Below, piece after piece: positions 34,175-43,160 of a stretch of DNA of 64,000 nucleotides; the stretch's first letter is position 1; each line of letters begins with the position of its first letter. The position numbers and the translations under genes are program-made. Source of the stretch: Ferrovibrio terrae_A (lineage in GTDB: Bacteria > Pseudomonadota > Alphaproteobacteria > Ferrovibrionales > Ferrovibrionaceae); contig NZ_CALSAN010000016.1 in the NCBI RefSeq assembly GCF_943372915.1, positions 27,143-91,142 on the forward strand. Direction: 5' to 3'. Below the pieces are notes generated by a model. That model searched no databases. It was not told the origin of the DNA and was given only the letters and a program-made list of their open reading frames with translations.

Positions 34175-34680
34175 GCGAGAAAAAACCGCCGCGCGACCCG
34201 GCGCAGCGGACGAATGCGCCAAAGGCTCTCGGCCTCGCACTCGGGCGGCTGACGCGCCCGATCATGAAACAGCGCGGCGTGGCACTGGCCGAGATCATCA
34301 ACCACTGGGCCGAGATCGCCGGGCCATTGCTGACGCAGGAAACCCAGCCGGAGAAAATGGTCTATGCCTCGGGTGCGGGCCATGCCGCCACGCTGGAGAT
34401 CGGCGTCAGCCCGGCCTTTGCGCTCGAGCTGCAGCATCTCTCGCCGTTGATCATCGACAAGATCAACGGCTATTTCGGATTCCGCGCGGTCGAGAAGCTG
34501 CGCCTGAAACAGACTCCGATCCGCCGTCCCGAGTCGGCGAAGCCAGCGGAGCGCAGCCGCCGGCCGCTCAGCGCGGAGGAGCGCGCCAAACTGGAAGATT
34601 TGCTCGCCGGAGTCGATGACCGCGAGCTGCGACAAGCCCTTGAGAACCTTGGGCAATCACTTTTCAGTGCGAGTCGCTGA
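34171..34680 (+). CDS. DUF721/DciA-family protein
   Basis: The 169-residue protein carries an N-terminal DUF721 domain (KALGLALGRLTRPIMKQRG, LAEIINHWAEIAGPLL, LEIGVSPAFALELQHLSPLIIDKIN), the fold of DciA, the ancestral loader of the DnaB helicase. Its C-terminal part is charged and likely flexible, as in DciA. The start is GTG 34171, in a 4-base overlap with the crcB stop. DUF721 proteins next to dsbA and smc are common in alphaproteobacteria. A DnaC is not seen, which fits DciA use but proves nothing. Confidence 0.85.
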   Translation: MSEKKPPRDPAQRTNAPKALGLALGRLTRPIMKQRGVALAEIINHWAEIAGPLLTQETQPEKMVYASGAGHAATLEIGVSPAFALELQHLSPLIIDKINGYFGFRAVEKLRLKQTPIRRPESAKPAERSRRPLSAEERAKLEDLLAGVDDRELRQALENLGQSLFSASR

Positions 34681-34786
34681 CGCGCCTTGAGTGCGCCAGA
34701 TTCTTGTGGATAACGGCAGAGTCCGGTTGCCAGCCGGACGTGCAACCATACAATGCCCCCAAGATGTAGGGGGTCGGAGCATCTCT

Positions 34787-35407
34787 ATGAAATATATACA
34801 GCGTTTCGTCCTGACCCTGGTTTTGGTCTTCGGTGGTTTCCTCGCGGTCGGTGCCCAGGCGCAGTCTGGATCCGCCGGTGCCGATCCGCGCCTGCAGGAC
34901 ATGGTGCTCGGCAAGGCCGATGCGCCGATCACCATCATCGAATATGCCTCGCTGACCTGCCCGCATTGCGCGTCGCTGCATGCCAATGTGCTGCCGGCGA
35001 TCAAGACCGAGTATATCGACACCGGCAAGGTCAAGCTGATCTACCGCGACTTCCCGCTCGACCAGCTCGCCTTCGCCGGCGCCGTGCTGGCGCGCTGCGG
35101 CGGGCCGGACAAGTATTTCACCTATCTCAACGTACTGTTCGCGCAGCAGCGCCAGTGGTCGACTGCGGCCGACCCGAAGGCGGCGCTGGTACAGATCGGC
35201 CGGCTGGGCGGTGTCTCGGCCGAGCAGTTCGACAAGTGCCTGGCTGACAAGCCGCTTGGCGATTACATCCTGAATTCGCGCCTCGAAGGCACCCAGAAAC
35301 ACAATGTGAGTTCGACGCCCACTCTGATCATCAACGGCAAGACCGAGACCGGTGTGCCGTCGCTGGACGAGTTGCGCAAGAAACTCGACGCGCTGGCCAA
35401 GTCGTAA
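34787..35407 (+). CDS. DsbA-family thiol:disulfide protein
   Basis: The 206-residue periplasmic protein has a signal peptide (FVLTLVLVFGGFLAVGAQAQ) and a DsbA-type thioredoxin fold with active site Cys58-Pro-His-Cys61 (LTCPHCASLH) and the cis-Pro loop VSSTPTLIING. CPHC is the classical oxidising DsbA motif. The family (thioredoxin_4, DsbA/BdbD-like) lies upstream of smc in many alphaproteobacteria. I chose ATG 34787, which has GGAGC ahead of it, over an in-frame ATG about 95 bases upstream. smc follows after 36 bases. Confidence 0.94.
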   Translation: MKYIQRFVLTLVLVFGGFLAVGAQAQSGSAGADPRLQDMVLGKADAPITIIEYASLTCPHCASLHANVLPAIKTEYIDTGKVKLIYRDFPLDQLAFAGAVLARCGGPDKYFTYLNVLFAQQRQWSTAADPKAALVQIGRLGGVSAEQFDKCLADKPLGDYILNSRLEGTQKHNVSSTPTLIINGKTETGVPSLDELRKKLDALAKS

Positions 35408-35443
35408 GACGGCCGGCGTCTGCGTTATTGAAAGGGAGTTCCC

Positions 35444-38400
35444 GTGCAGTTTACCAAGTTGCGCTTGTCCGGTTTCAAGTCCTTCGTCGAGCCGACGGAT
35501 TTCGTGATCCATCCCGGCCTGACCGGGATTGTCGGCCCGAATGGCTGCGGCAAGTCCAACCTGGTGGAAGCCCTGCGCTGGGTGATGGGCGAAAACTCGG
35601 CCAAGCGCATGCGCGGCACGGGTATGGACGACATGATCTTTGCGGGCACGGCCACGCGGCCGGCCCGCAACATCGCTGAAGTCACGCTGACGCTGGACAA
35701 CAGCACGCGCACCGCGCCGGCGGCCTTCAACGAGCAGGAAATGGTCGAGATCACGCGCAAGATCGAGCGCGAGAAGGGCTCCGACTATTCGATCAACGGC
35801 AACGACGTGCGCATGCGCGACGTGCAGCTGCTGTTTGCCGACCTGGCCTCGGGCGCCAATTCGCCGGCCATGGTCAGCCAGGGCCGTGTCGGCGCCATCA
35901 TCAATGCCAAGCCGACCGATCGCCGCATGCTGCTGGAAGAGGCCGCCGGCATTTCCGGCCTGCATTCGCGCCGCCATGAGGCCGAGTTGCGGCTGAAGGC
36001 GGCCGAGCAGAATCTGGAGCGCGTGGTCGATGTGATCGGCCAGCTCGACAACCAGCTGCAGTCTTTGAAAAGACAAGCCCGCCAGGCCAGCCGCTACCGC
36101 AACATCGCCGGCCAGATCCGCAAGACCGAAGCGATCCTGTTCCACCTCAAGCATGATGCGCTGAAACACGCGCTGGCCGAGGCCGAGCAGGCGCTGCAGG
36201 CCGCCGAGCGCGAAGTGGCCGACCGCACCCTGCAGGTGTCGGAAGCCCATGAGGCCGAGCGCATCGCCGCCGAGGCGCTGCCGCCGCTGCGCCAGCATGA
36301 GGCCGAGGCCGGCGCCCGCCTGCATCGCCTGACAGTCGCCCGCGAAGGCCTGGATGCGGAATCCGCCCGCGCCCAGGAAGCCGCCGAACAGGTGCGCGCC
36401 CGTCTCGCCCAGATCGCCTCCGACGCCGAGCGCGAAAGCGCGCTGTCGCAGGATGCCGAGGAGACCGTGGCCCGCCTCGCCACCGAAACCGAAGAGCTGG
36501 AAGTCCAGCGCGCCGGCGAGGCCGAGGCGCAGACTGCGGCCGAAAGCGGCGTTGCCGAAGCGCAGGGCAAGGTCGATGCCAGCCAGGCCGAACTCGATAC
36601 GCTGACCAACCGCGCGGCCGAGGAACAGGCCCAGCGTGCCCGCCTGCGCCAGGCCATCGAAGATGCCGGCCGCCGGCTCGAGCGCCTGAGCGCGCGTATC
36701 GCCGAACTGAGCGCCGAAGAGCTGCGCCTGCAGGAGCAGACCGAGGCGCTGGCCGAAGCCGAGACTGCCAATGCCGAGGTCGAGGCCAAGCAGCTGGCGG
36801 TCGAAACCGCGCGCAATGCGCTGGATGGCATCGAGGCCGAGCATGCCCAGAAGATCGACGCCGCGCGCCAGGCCTATGAGGCCGTCGAGGCCGAACAGGC
36901 CCGCCTGATCGAGGCGGCGCGTGCGGCGCTGGAGGCCGTCGAGGCCGAGCATGCGCAGAAGATCGACGCCGCCCGCGCCACGCTGGCGCAGGCCGGCAGC
37001 GAGCATGAGCAGAAGATCGAGGCCGCCCGCCTCGGCCTCAATGCCGTCGAAGCCGAACACGCCCAGAAGATCGAGGCCGCCCGCGCCGGGCTGAACGCCG
37101 TCGAAGCCGAGCATGCCGAGAAGATTGCCGCCGTGCGCGGTGGCGTGGAGGCGGCCGAGGCCGCCCGCGCCGCCAAGCAGCAGGCCGAACAGGCCAGCCG
37201 CGATGCCTGGCAGGCCGCGCAGGGCGAACTCACCCGCCTGAAGGCGGAAGAGGCCGGCCTCACCAAGCTGCTCAAGCTGGATGAAAGCAACCTGTTCCCG
37301 CCGCTGATCGACCAGGTCACGGTGGAGCCGGGCTTTGAAAAGGCGCTGGGTGCGGCGCTGGCGGACGAGCTGAATGCCGCCACCGATCCGAATGCGCCGA
37401 TGCACTGGGATGCGCTGCCGCCGCTGACCGATGCGCCGGCACTGCCCTTCGGCGCCGAGCCGCTGTCGAAATTCGTCACCGGTGCGGCAGCCCTGCAGCG
37501 CCGCCTCAGCCAGATCGGCCTGGTGTCGGATGATGCCGATGGCGCCCGCCTGCGCGCCGATCTGAAACTCGGCCAGCGGCTGGTCACCAAATCCGGCGCG
37601 CTGTGGCGCTGGGATGGTTTCACCGTCAAGGCCGGCGCGCCCACCTCGGCCTCGATCAAGCTGGAACAGCGCAACCGCCTGGCCGACCTGCGCGAGGAAC
37701 TGCGCGAGCTGGAAGGCCGCCTGCGCGATGCGCAACAGGCCTATGAAGCCGCCCGCATGGCGACCGAAGAGGCTGCGGCTGCTGAACGCGCCGCGCGCCA
37801 GGCCGTCGGCGCCGCCGAAGCCGAACGCAACAGCGCGCGCCAGCAGGCCGCAGGCGTGGTGCAGACCGCCGAGCAGAATCGCAACGAGGCACGCACCACC
37901 GCCAGCGCCATTGTTCAGGCGGCCGAACGCGCCGCTGCCGAAGCCCGCGACCAAGCTGCGCAGGCCGTGGCCGTGGCCGAACGCGAGCGCCAGAGTGCGC
38001 GCGACCGCGCCAATCATGGCGTGGCCAGTGCCGAGCGCGACCGCAACACCGCGCGCGAACATGCCACCGGCGCGATTGCCGCCGCCGAGCGCGAGCGCAA
38101 TGCCGCGCGTGAACGCGCCAACCAGGATATCGCCCGCGCCGACCGCGAACTGGGCCAGGCGCGCGACCGCCAGGCCGAGATGGTGCGCAAGGAGGCCGAG
38201 CGCCAGTCACGCCTTGCGGCATTGGCCGAGCAGAAGCAGCAGACTGCCGCCGAGATCGCCGAGACCGAACAGGTCCGCGCCGCCGAAGAAGCCGCCCTGG
38301 CCGCCATGCCGGCGGAAGATGAGGTGCGCCAGCTGATTGCCATGCTGCGCGACGAGCTGAATGGCCTGCGCCAGGCGCTCGTCGAACGCCGCGCCGCGCT

Positions 38401-39568
38401 GGAACAGCTGCGCCTGGATGCACAGGCTCGTGCCCGCCGGCTGGAAGCCATCGTCATCGAGCGCCGCGCCGCCAATGCGCGCAACGAAAGCGCCAGCCAG
38501 CAGCTGGCCCAGCTCGGCGCCCGCCAGGCCGAGGCCGCGGCCGAACTGCAGAAGCTGGAACAGATTCCACTCGAGATCGAAAGCCGCCGCAGCGGCCTGC
38601 TGGAACAGATTTCCGTTGCCGAGACCGCACGCCAGGAAGCCGCCGACCATCTCGCCAATGCCGAGGCGGCCCAGCAGCTGGCGGCCAAGACCGCGCGCGA
38701 GATCGAACAGCTGCTCGGCCATGGCCGCGAGGCCCGCGTCAAGGCGGAGAGCGACCTGGAGCATCAGCGCGTCAGCCTGGATGAACTGGCGATCCGCGTG
38801 CGCGAGGTGCTCGACTGCACGCTGGATGCCGTGCTCAAGGCCGGCGAAGTGGAAGACGGCGAGGAATTCCCCGAACTCCATGTGGTGGAAAACCGGCTCG
38901 AGCGTCTGCGCAAGGAGCGCGACAATATGGGCCCGGTGAACCTGCGTGCCGAGCTGGAAGCCAACGAGGTGGAAGAAAAGCTCACGGCGCTCAGCACCGA
39001 ACAGACCGACCTGGTCTCGGCCATCGAAAAGCTGCGCCAGGGCATCACCAGCCTGAACAAGGAAGGGCGCGAGCGCCTGCTCGATGCCTTCCAGAAGGTC
39101 GACAGCCATTTCCAGAAGCTGTTCGTCGAGGTCTTCGGCGGCGGCAAGGCGCATCTGCAGCTGGTGGAAAGCGACGACCCGCTGCAGGCTGGCCTGGAAA
39201 TCTATGCCTCGCCGCCGGGCAAGCGGCTGCAGGTGATGTCGCTGCTCTCGGGCGGCGAGCAGGCGCTCACCGCGCTCTCCCTGCTGTTTGCCGTGTTCCT
39301 CACCAATCCCGCACCGATCTGCGTGCTGGACGAAGTGGACGCGCCGCTGGACGACGCCAATGTCGAGCGGCTGTGCAATCTGATGGAAGCGATGGCGCGC
39401 CAGACCTCGACGATTGGCGAGGGCACGCGCTTCGTGGTGGTGACTCACCATCCGATCACCATGGCGCGCATGGACCGCCTGTTCGGCGTCACCATGGCCG
39501 AGCGCGGCGTCTCCACGCTGGTCAGCGTCGATCTCGGCGGCGTCAACGAGCTGAAGGCGATCGCTTAA
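35444..39568 (+). CDS. smc: Chromosome segregation ATPase SMC with extended arms
   Basis: SMC forms the condensin core with ScpAB. The ATG is at 35444. The head is intact: Walker A GPNGCGKSN (31-39), Q-loop, signature LLSGGEQAL near 1268, and Walker B VLDEVDAPLDD near 1294. Coiled-coil arms flank a hinge around 606-745. At 1374 residues it is about 200 longer than usual SMC. The extra length is explained by two tandem-repeat blocks of 18 residues per unit, one in each arm (residues 463-570 and 791-916), at similar distances from the hinge. Translation is probably under its own control, as GGGAG lies at the start. Confidence 0.97.
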   Translation: MQFTKLRLSGFKSFVEPTDFVIHPGLTGIVGPNGCGKSNLVEALRWVMGENSAKRMRGTGMDDMIFAGTATRPARNIAEVTLTLDNSTRTAPAAFNEQEMVEITRKIEREKGSDYSINGNDVRMRDVQLLFADLASGANSPAMVSQGRVGAIINAKPTDRRMLLEEAAGISGLHSRRHEAELRLKAAEQNLERVVDVIGQLDNQLQSLKRQARQASRYRNIAGQIRKTEAILFHLKHDALKHALAEAEQALQAAEREVADRTLQVSEAHEAERIAAEALPPLRQHEAEAGARLHRLTVAREGLDAESARAQEAAEQVRARLAQIASDAERESALSQDAEETVARLATETEELEVQRAGEAEAQTAAESGVAEAQGKVDASQAELDTLTNRAAEEQAQRARLRQAIEDAGRRLERLSARIAELSAEELRLQEQTEALAEAETANAEVEAKQLAVETARNALDGIEAEHAQKIDAARQAYEAVEAEQARLIEAARAALEAVEAEHAQKIDAARATLAQAGSEHEQKIEAARLGLNAVEAEHAQKIEAARAGLNAVEAEHAEKIAAVRGGVEAAEAARAAKQQAEQASRDAWQAAQGELTRLKAEEAGLTKLLKLDESNLFPPLIDQVTVEPGFEKALGAALADELNAATDPNAPMHWDALPPLTDAPALPFGAEPLSKFVTGAAALQRRLSQIGLVSDDADGARLRADLKLGQRLVTKSGALWRWDGFTVKAGAPTSASIKLEQRNRLADLREELRELEGRLRDAQQAYEAARMATEEAAAAERAARQAVGAAEAERNSARQQAAGVVQTAEQNRNEARTTASAIVQAAERAAAEARDQAAQAVAVAERERQSARDRANHGVASAERDRNTAREHATGAIAAAERERNAARERANQDIARADRELGQARDRQAEMVRKEAERQSRLAALAEQKQQTAAEIAETEQVRAAEEAALAAMPAEDEVRQLIAMLRDELNGLRQALVERRAALEQLRLDAQARARRLEAIVIERRAANARNESASQQLAQLGARQAEAAAELQKLEQIPLEIESRRSGLLEQISVAETARQEAADHLANAEAAQQLAAKTAREIEQLLGHGREARVKAESDLEHQRVSLDELAIRVREVLDCTLDAVLKAGEVEDGEEFPELHVVENRLERLRKERDNMGPVNLRAELEANEVEEKLTALSTEQTDLVSAIEKLRQGITSLNKEGRERLLDAFQKVDSHFQKLFVEVFGGGKAHLQLVESDDPLQAGLEIYASPPGKRLQVMSLLSGGEQALTALSLLFAVFLTNPAPICVLDEVDAPLDDANVERLCNLMEAMARQTSTIGEGTRFVVVTHHPITMARMDRLFGVTMAERGVSTLVSVDLGGVNELKAIA
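36830..37153 (+). repeat. 54-bp (18-residue) tandem repeats in the SMC N-terminal arm
   Basis: Six units of 18 codons follow one another, consensus (V/I)EAEHAQKIEAARAGLNA. The first is IEAEHAQKIDAARQAYEA, the fifth VEAEHAQKIEAARAGLNA. A seventh, degenerate unit (AEAARAAKQQAEQASRDA) ends at 37207. A period of 18 equals one heptad plus one hendecad, which keeps a coiled coil in phase. Confidence 0.92.
37814..38191 (+). repeat. 54-bp (18-residue) tandem repeats in the SMC C-terminal arm
   Basis: Seven units of 18 codons, consensus AERERNxARERAxxxIAx. Examples are AERERQSARDRANHGVAS and AERDRNTAREHATGAIAA. The sequence differs from the N-terminal arm repeats but the period is the same, so the two blocks can lie side by side in the antiparallel arm. 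Confidence 0.92.
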
Positions 39569-39615
39569 GGGCTTTATGCAGAGCCCGCACGCCTGTCGGA
39601 TTTGGTGAGGCGTGA

Positions 39616-40119
39616 GTGCAGTACTTCACATCTGAATGGGTTCGGGGAATTCTTACCGATGCCGAGTCAGAGGCGGTGGTTGCACGATATAACCGCTATC
39701 TGAGCACCTTGGATCGCTCCTCGGCAGTTTGGCGGTTTGCAACTTCAGTCAGCCTGAACGACGCCTATCTCGACCGGCTTATCTTCGATAGCCGTAAGGG
39801 AAACCTCCAGCTTTTACTGCTCACTGGCGATCTCCAGGTTGGCTATTGGCACACACGGCTCGTTTATGCCGGCGCGACAATCGATTGTGGCATGACATTA
39901 TTACGCGACAGTCTGAGCAGACGGCCCGCAGAAATTTTGTATGATGAATTCTCGGGGGAAGCAGGGCGGATGTCGCATGGCTTTCTCCTCAAGCCTGCCT
40001 TCAATATGTTGACCGAAGCAGACGAGGTTCGAATCTCGTTCAAGGAGTTTTCATATACGCAAGTGGCTGCAGAAAGCCGGTCGCTTTTGACCTCAGACGA
40101 TCAATCTGAATGGGCCTGA
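39616..40119 (+). CDS. Uncharacterised lower-GC protein between smc and the pentapeptide gene
   Basis: The 167-residue protein starts with GTG 39616, reading QYFTSEWVRGILTDAESEAV. The opening recalls the start of DUF4085-type proteins, but I cannot confirm it. It then has VSLNDAYLDRLIFD, a beta-rich core (LQLLLLTGDLQVGYWHTRLVY) and a polar end. By my count of 420 bases its GC is about 53%, clearly below its neighbours. It has no partner on either side. This looks like a recent acquisition, perhaps an immunity-type or orphan cargo gene, but nothing shows that directly. Confidence 0.75.
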   Translation: MQYFTSEWVRGILTDAESEAVVARYNRYLSTLDRSSAVWRFATSVSLNDAYLDRLIFDSRKGNLQLLLLTGDLQVGYWHTRLVYAGATIDCGMTLLRDSLSRRPAEILYDEFSGEAGRMSHGFLLKPAFNMLTEADEVRISFKEFSYTQVAAESRSLLTSDDQSEWA

Positions 40120-40157
40120 CCTGTTAAACCCAAAAAGATCGTAATAATTTCGCCTGC

Positions 40158-41090
40158 TTACAAACTGCCGCTCGGCATGAAGCCGAAGGCGCCATCCAGC
40201 ATGGCGCCGCGGAAATCGGTTTTCTCCAGCACGGTGCGGCTCAGATTGGCGCCGCGCAGGTCGGTGCAGATCAGCTTGGCGCCGCTCAGATCCGCGCCAG
40301 CCAGGTTGGTCTCACTCAGATCCGCGCCGCTCAGGTCGGCGCCGATGAAGCGGCCGCCGGCCATGTTGAGGCCGCGCAGCACGGCGCGGCTGCCGCGGCG
40401 GCCGTCGCTGTGTATCCATTCCAGATGCTGGGCGATGGCTTCGGCCAGATTCTCGATGCTCATCGGCCGGTCCACCTTGCCGCCGGCGGATTCGATCATC
40501 TCGGCCATGCCATGGCCCAGATCGGCCTTGGCGAAACTGGCACCGCGCAGGTCGGCGCCGCGGAAGCTCACATTCTCAAGCCGCGCATAGGCGAAACTGG
40601 TGTCCTGCAGGTTGGCCTTGTCGAAGGCGGCTTCATTCAGCATGGCGCCCGAGAAGCTGGCGCCCTTGATCTTGGCGGAATGCAGGCGGGTCGCCTGGCT
40701 GGCGATATCCTGCGATGACTGATACGGCCCGAGCTGGGCATCGTTGAACCGGGTGTTGGTGAGCACCGCGCGGCTCAGGTCGGCGCCGCGCAGATCGGCC
40801 TTGGCGAAATTCGCCGAGGTGAGGTCGGCGGCGCTCATGTCGCAGGCCATCATCTCGGCCTCGACGAAGTTGCTCTCGCGCAGGTCGGCGCAGCTCAGCT
40901 TGCACATCGGCAGCGAGGCGCGATGCAGGTTCTGCTTCATCAGCTTGATGGCGCCGAAATCGATGCGCTCGCATTGCAGCCGCCGGCCCATCGGCACCTG
41001 GCTGCCGAGCGAGGACACAAAACGGCTGTGCGATTCCAGCAACTCGCTGAAGCGGGGCGGGCAGGGCGCGTAAAGGCTAATGGCGGTCAT
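40158..41090 (-). CDS. Pentapeptide-repeat protein with two HxxW-type caps
   Basis: The 310-residue protein (from ATG 41090; a start at 41138 is possible) has two blocks of A(D/N)LxG pentapeptides: residues about 55-195 and 235-305. Each block is preceded by the same type of element seen in the protein at 8060: ELLESHSRFVSSLGS at 16-30 and EAIAQHLEWIHSDG at 217-230. There is no signal peptide. Part of the first block (QLGPYQSSQDIASQATRLHS) breaks the repeat. It stands alone downstream of the orphan gene, which points the other way. The function is unknown. Confidence 0.82.
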   Translation of the reverse strand: MTAISLYAPCPPRFSELLESHSRFVSSLGSQVPMGRRLQCERIDFGAIKLMKQNLHRASLPMCKLSCADLRESNFVEAEMMACDMSAADLTSANFAKADLRGADLSRAVLTNTRFNDAQLGPYQSSQDIASQATRLHSAKIKGASFSGAMLNEAAFDKANLQDTSFAYARLENVSFRGADLRGASFAKADLGHGMAEMIESAGGKVDRPMSIENLAEAIAQHLEWIHSDGRRGSRAVLRGLNMAGGRFIGADLSGADLSETNLAGADLSGAKLICTDLRGANLSRTVLEKTDFRGAMLDGAFGFMPSGSL

Positions 41091-41226
41091 CCGGGGCGGC
41101 TGTCTGTTGGCCCGGAGTATGGCGCAGGCGCCCGGCAACTGGGAATGGAAATTTCCAGATATCCGCTCGCCGGCCCGCTCCGGTAGAGCAGACCGGCCGG
41201 AAAAAGACCCGTCCGGCGTGATTCGG

Positions 41227-42219
41227 CTACAGCAGCCCGGCGATCACCCGGTCCGGCGGGGCATGGCCATCGGCGAAGGTCTTGATGTTGATCAGAACCT
41301 TCTCGCCCATGTCGATGCGGCCTTCCAGGGTGGCCGAGCCCATATGCGGCAGCAGGATCACGTTGTTGAGTTCCAGCAGCTTGGGGTTGACCGCCGGTTC
41401 ATGCTCGAACACGTCCAGGCCGGCGCCGGCGATCTCGCCCTTGCGCAGTTTCCGCACCAGGGCGTTTTCGTCGATGATCTCGCCGCGCGCGGTATTCACC
41501 ACATAGGCATGCGGCGGCAGCAGGTCGAGCCGGCGCGCCGATAGCAGGTGGAAAGTGGCGGGCGTATGCGGGCAGTTCACCGAGATGATGTCCATGCGGG
41601 CCAGCATCTGGTCGAGGCTCTCCCAGTAGGTCGCCTCCAGTTCCTGCTCGATGCTTTCATGCACCCGCTTGCGGTTGTGATAGTGGATCGACAGGCCAAA
41701 AGCCTTGGCACGGCGGGCGACGGCCTGGCCGATGCGGCCCATGCCGATGATGCCCAGCCGCTTGCCCCAGATGCGCTGGCCCAGCATCCAGGTCGGCGAC
41801 CAGCCCTCGAACTTGCCCTCGCGCAGCGCCTGCGCGCCCTGCACCAGGCGGCGCGGCACGGCCAGGATCAGCGCCATGGTCATGTCGGCGGTGTCTTCGG
41901 TCAGCACGCCCGGCGTGTTGGTCACGGTGATGCCGCGCTGGCGGGCGGCGGCGAGATCGATATGGTCGACACCGGTGCCGAAATTGGCGATCAGGCGGAA
42001 GTTCGGGCTGGCATGGGCCAGCACGGCGCCGTCGATCTTGTCGGTGATGGTGGGCACCAGCACATCGGCCGTCTTCGCCGCGTCGATCAGCTCGGCATGG
42101 CTCAGCGGCTTGTCGGCGATATTCAGCCTGGTATCGAACAGCTCCATCATCCGGGTTTCGATCGGATCCGGCAGCTTCCGGGTCACGATCACCAGAGGGC
42201 GCTTTTTCGGCGTTGGCAT
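41227..42219 (-). CDS. D-2-hydroxyacid dehydrogenase (glyoxylate/hydroxypyruvate reductase type)
   Basis: The 330-residue NAD(P)-dependent enzyme has the GyaR/GhrB arrangement: N-terminal substrate domain (NFGTGVDHIDLAAARQRGI), Rossmann motif LGIIGMGRIGQAVARRA, catalytic Arg in VNTARGEIID, Glu in GAGLDVFEHEPAV and His in LLPHMGSAT. I chose ATG 42219, since the upstream extension is low-complexity. Candidate substrates are glyoxylate, hydroxypyruvate and glycerate. Its 5' region carries hairpins. It stands on the same strand as the lipoprotein gene upstream. Confidence 0.9.
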   Translation of the reverse strand: MPTPKKRPLVIVTRKLPDPIETRMMELFDTRLNIADKPLSHAELIDAAKTADVLVPTITDKIDGAVLAHASPNFRLIANFGTGVDHIDLAAARQRGITVTNTPGVLTEDTADMTMALILAVPRRLVQGAQALREGKFEGWSPTWMLGQRIWGKRLGIIGMGRIGQAVARRAKAFGLSIHYHNRKRVHESIEQELEATYWESLDQMLARMDIISVNCPHTPATFHLLSARRLDLLPPHAYVVNTARGEIIDENALVRKLRKGEIAGAGLDVFEHEPAVNPKLLELNNVILLPHMGSATLEGRIDMGEKVLINIKTFADGHAPPDRVIAGLL

Positions 42220-42271
42220 GGCAGACGTTTCCGCTTCCCGGCAGGAGATTTCTCGGCCCTCTCTAGCAGAT

Positions 42272-42403
42272 CGACCCGGCCGAGACAAACCTCGACCGGG
42301 TCGAAAACAACTGCCTAAAGAATGACCTAGCGGCAGGCTGGGCCTGGCCCCGGGCGGCGCACCGTTCGTATGCGAACGGCTGCCGCATCAGGGCCCGGGC
42401 GGC
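42272..42403. other. Hairpins and a direct repeat between the lipoprotein and dehydrogenase genes
   Basis: CGACCCGG (42272-42279) pairs with CCGGGTCG (42296-42303). A second perfect stem, CCGTTCG/CGAACGG with a TATG loop, spans 42362-42379. It is flanked by direct repeats CCCGGGCGGC at 42349-42358 and 42394-42403. No T-run follows, so these are not clear intrinsic terminators. Confidence 0.5.
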
Positions 42404-42997
42404 TTACCGGACGTAAAGCGGCATATACTGGCGGATATTGCGCTCCAGCTCGCGGTTCACGTCCATCATGGTCTCACGCACCAGGGCGTGGATCAGGCGG
42501 TCGCGGTCGTTCAGCGTGGCCTTTTCGCTGATCGAGTTGGACCGGCGCGCCGAGGCCTGCGCCTCGCCGACGCGGAAGCCGCGGGCATCGCGCACTTCGA
42601 CGGCCATTTCCACCTCGGTATCGAAGCGGGCGACCTGGTCCTCGGTGAAGCTGCCGCGCAGGCCCGGGGTCTTTTTCAGATCAACCTCGGTGACGCTGGC
42701 CTTCTTGACCACGACGGTGACGCGGTTCTGCTGGCTGTTGTCCAGCGCGATGCGGTCGCGGGTCCAGCGGGTGGCCACACTGGCCGGCGGCTGCGGGATC
42801 GCCAGCTCGATATGCGGCGGCTGCGCGGTCGGCTGGTATTCCAGGATGGTTTCCACCGAGCTGGCGGCGAAGGTCAGCTTCGGCTGCCCCTCGAAGGTGA
42901 TCTCGGGCAGGATCGATTTTTCCAGCGGGGTCGAGCAGGCGGCCACGGCGAGCGAGAGGCCGAGGACGGCGAGCAGGGAGGCAAGGCGGGTGCGCAT
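42404..42997 (-). CDS. Uncharacterised lipoprotein
   Basis: The 197-residue protein has a lipoprotein signal peptide with the lipobox LAVAAC, so Cys21 should be lipidated in the outer membrane or periplasm. The mature part has an Asp/Glu-rich beta-type core (RVTVVVKKASVTEVDL, DTEVEMAVEVRD) and a helical C-terminus (VRETMMDVNRELERNIRQY). I do not recognise a family. It reminds me of conserved alphaproteobacterial lipoproteins without known function. It is single, between hslO and the dehydrogenase gene. Confidence 0.82.
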   Translation of the reverse strand: MRTRLASLLAVLGLSLAVAACSTPLEKSILPEITFEGQPKLTFAASSVETILEYQPTAQPPHIELAIPQPPASVATRWTRDRIALDNSQQNRVTVVVKKASVTEVDLKKTPGLRGSFTEDQVARFDTEVEMAVEVRDARGFRVGEAQASARRSNSISEKATLNDRDRLIHALVRETMMDVNRELERNIRQYMPLYVR

Positions 42998-43160
42998 GGG
43001 TCGTTTCTCCTTGTTTTCCGCCCCCTAATAGGCGGCGAAATGGGGCAAATTCAAGGCCCGGCGATGGCATCCGCGGGACCGATCGGGCCAGGACATGGCA
43101 AAATCGGTGGGGCACGGATGAAGGTCGGCCTGGGAGAGAAACGCTCCAGCTCGGCTTTCG

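Noticed and set aside
34664..38062. A 1132-codon open frame on the minus strand opposite dsbA and smc
   Set aside because: It mirrors the coding frame of smc, has biased Gly/Leu/Gln composition without any domain, and no ribosome site. The smc frame has complete SMC motifs.
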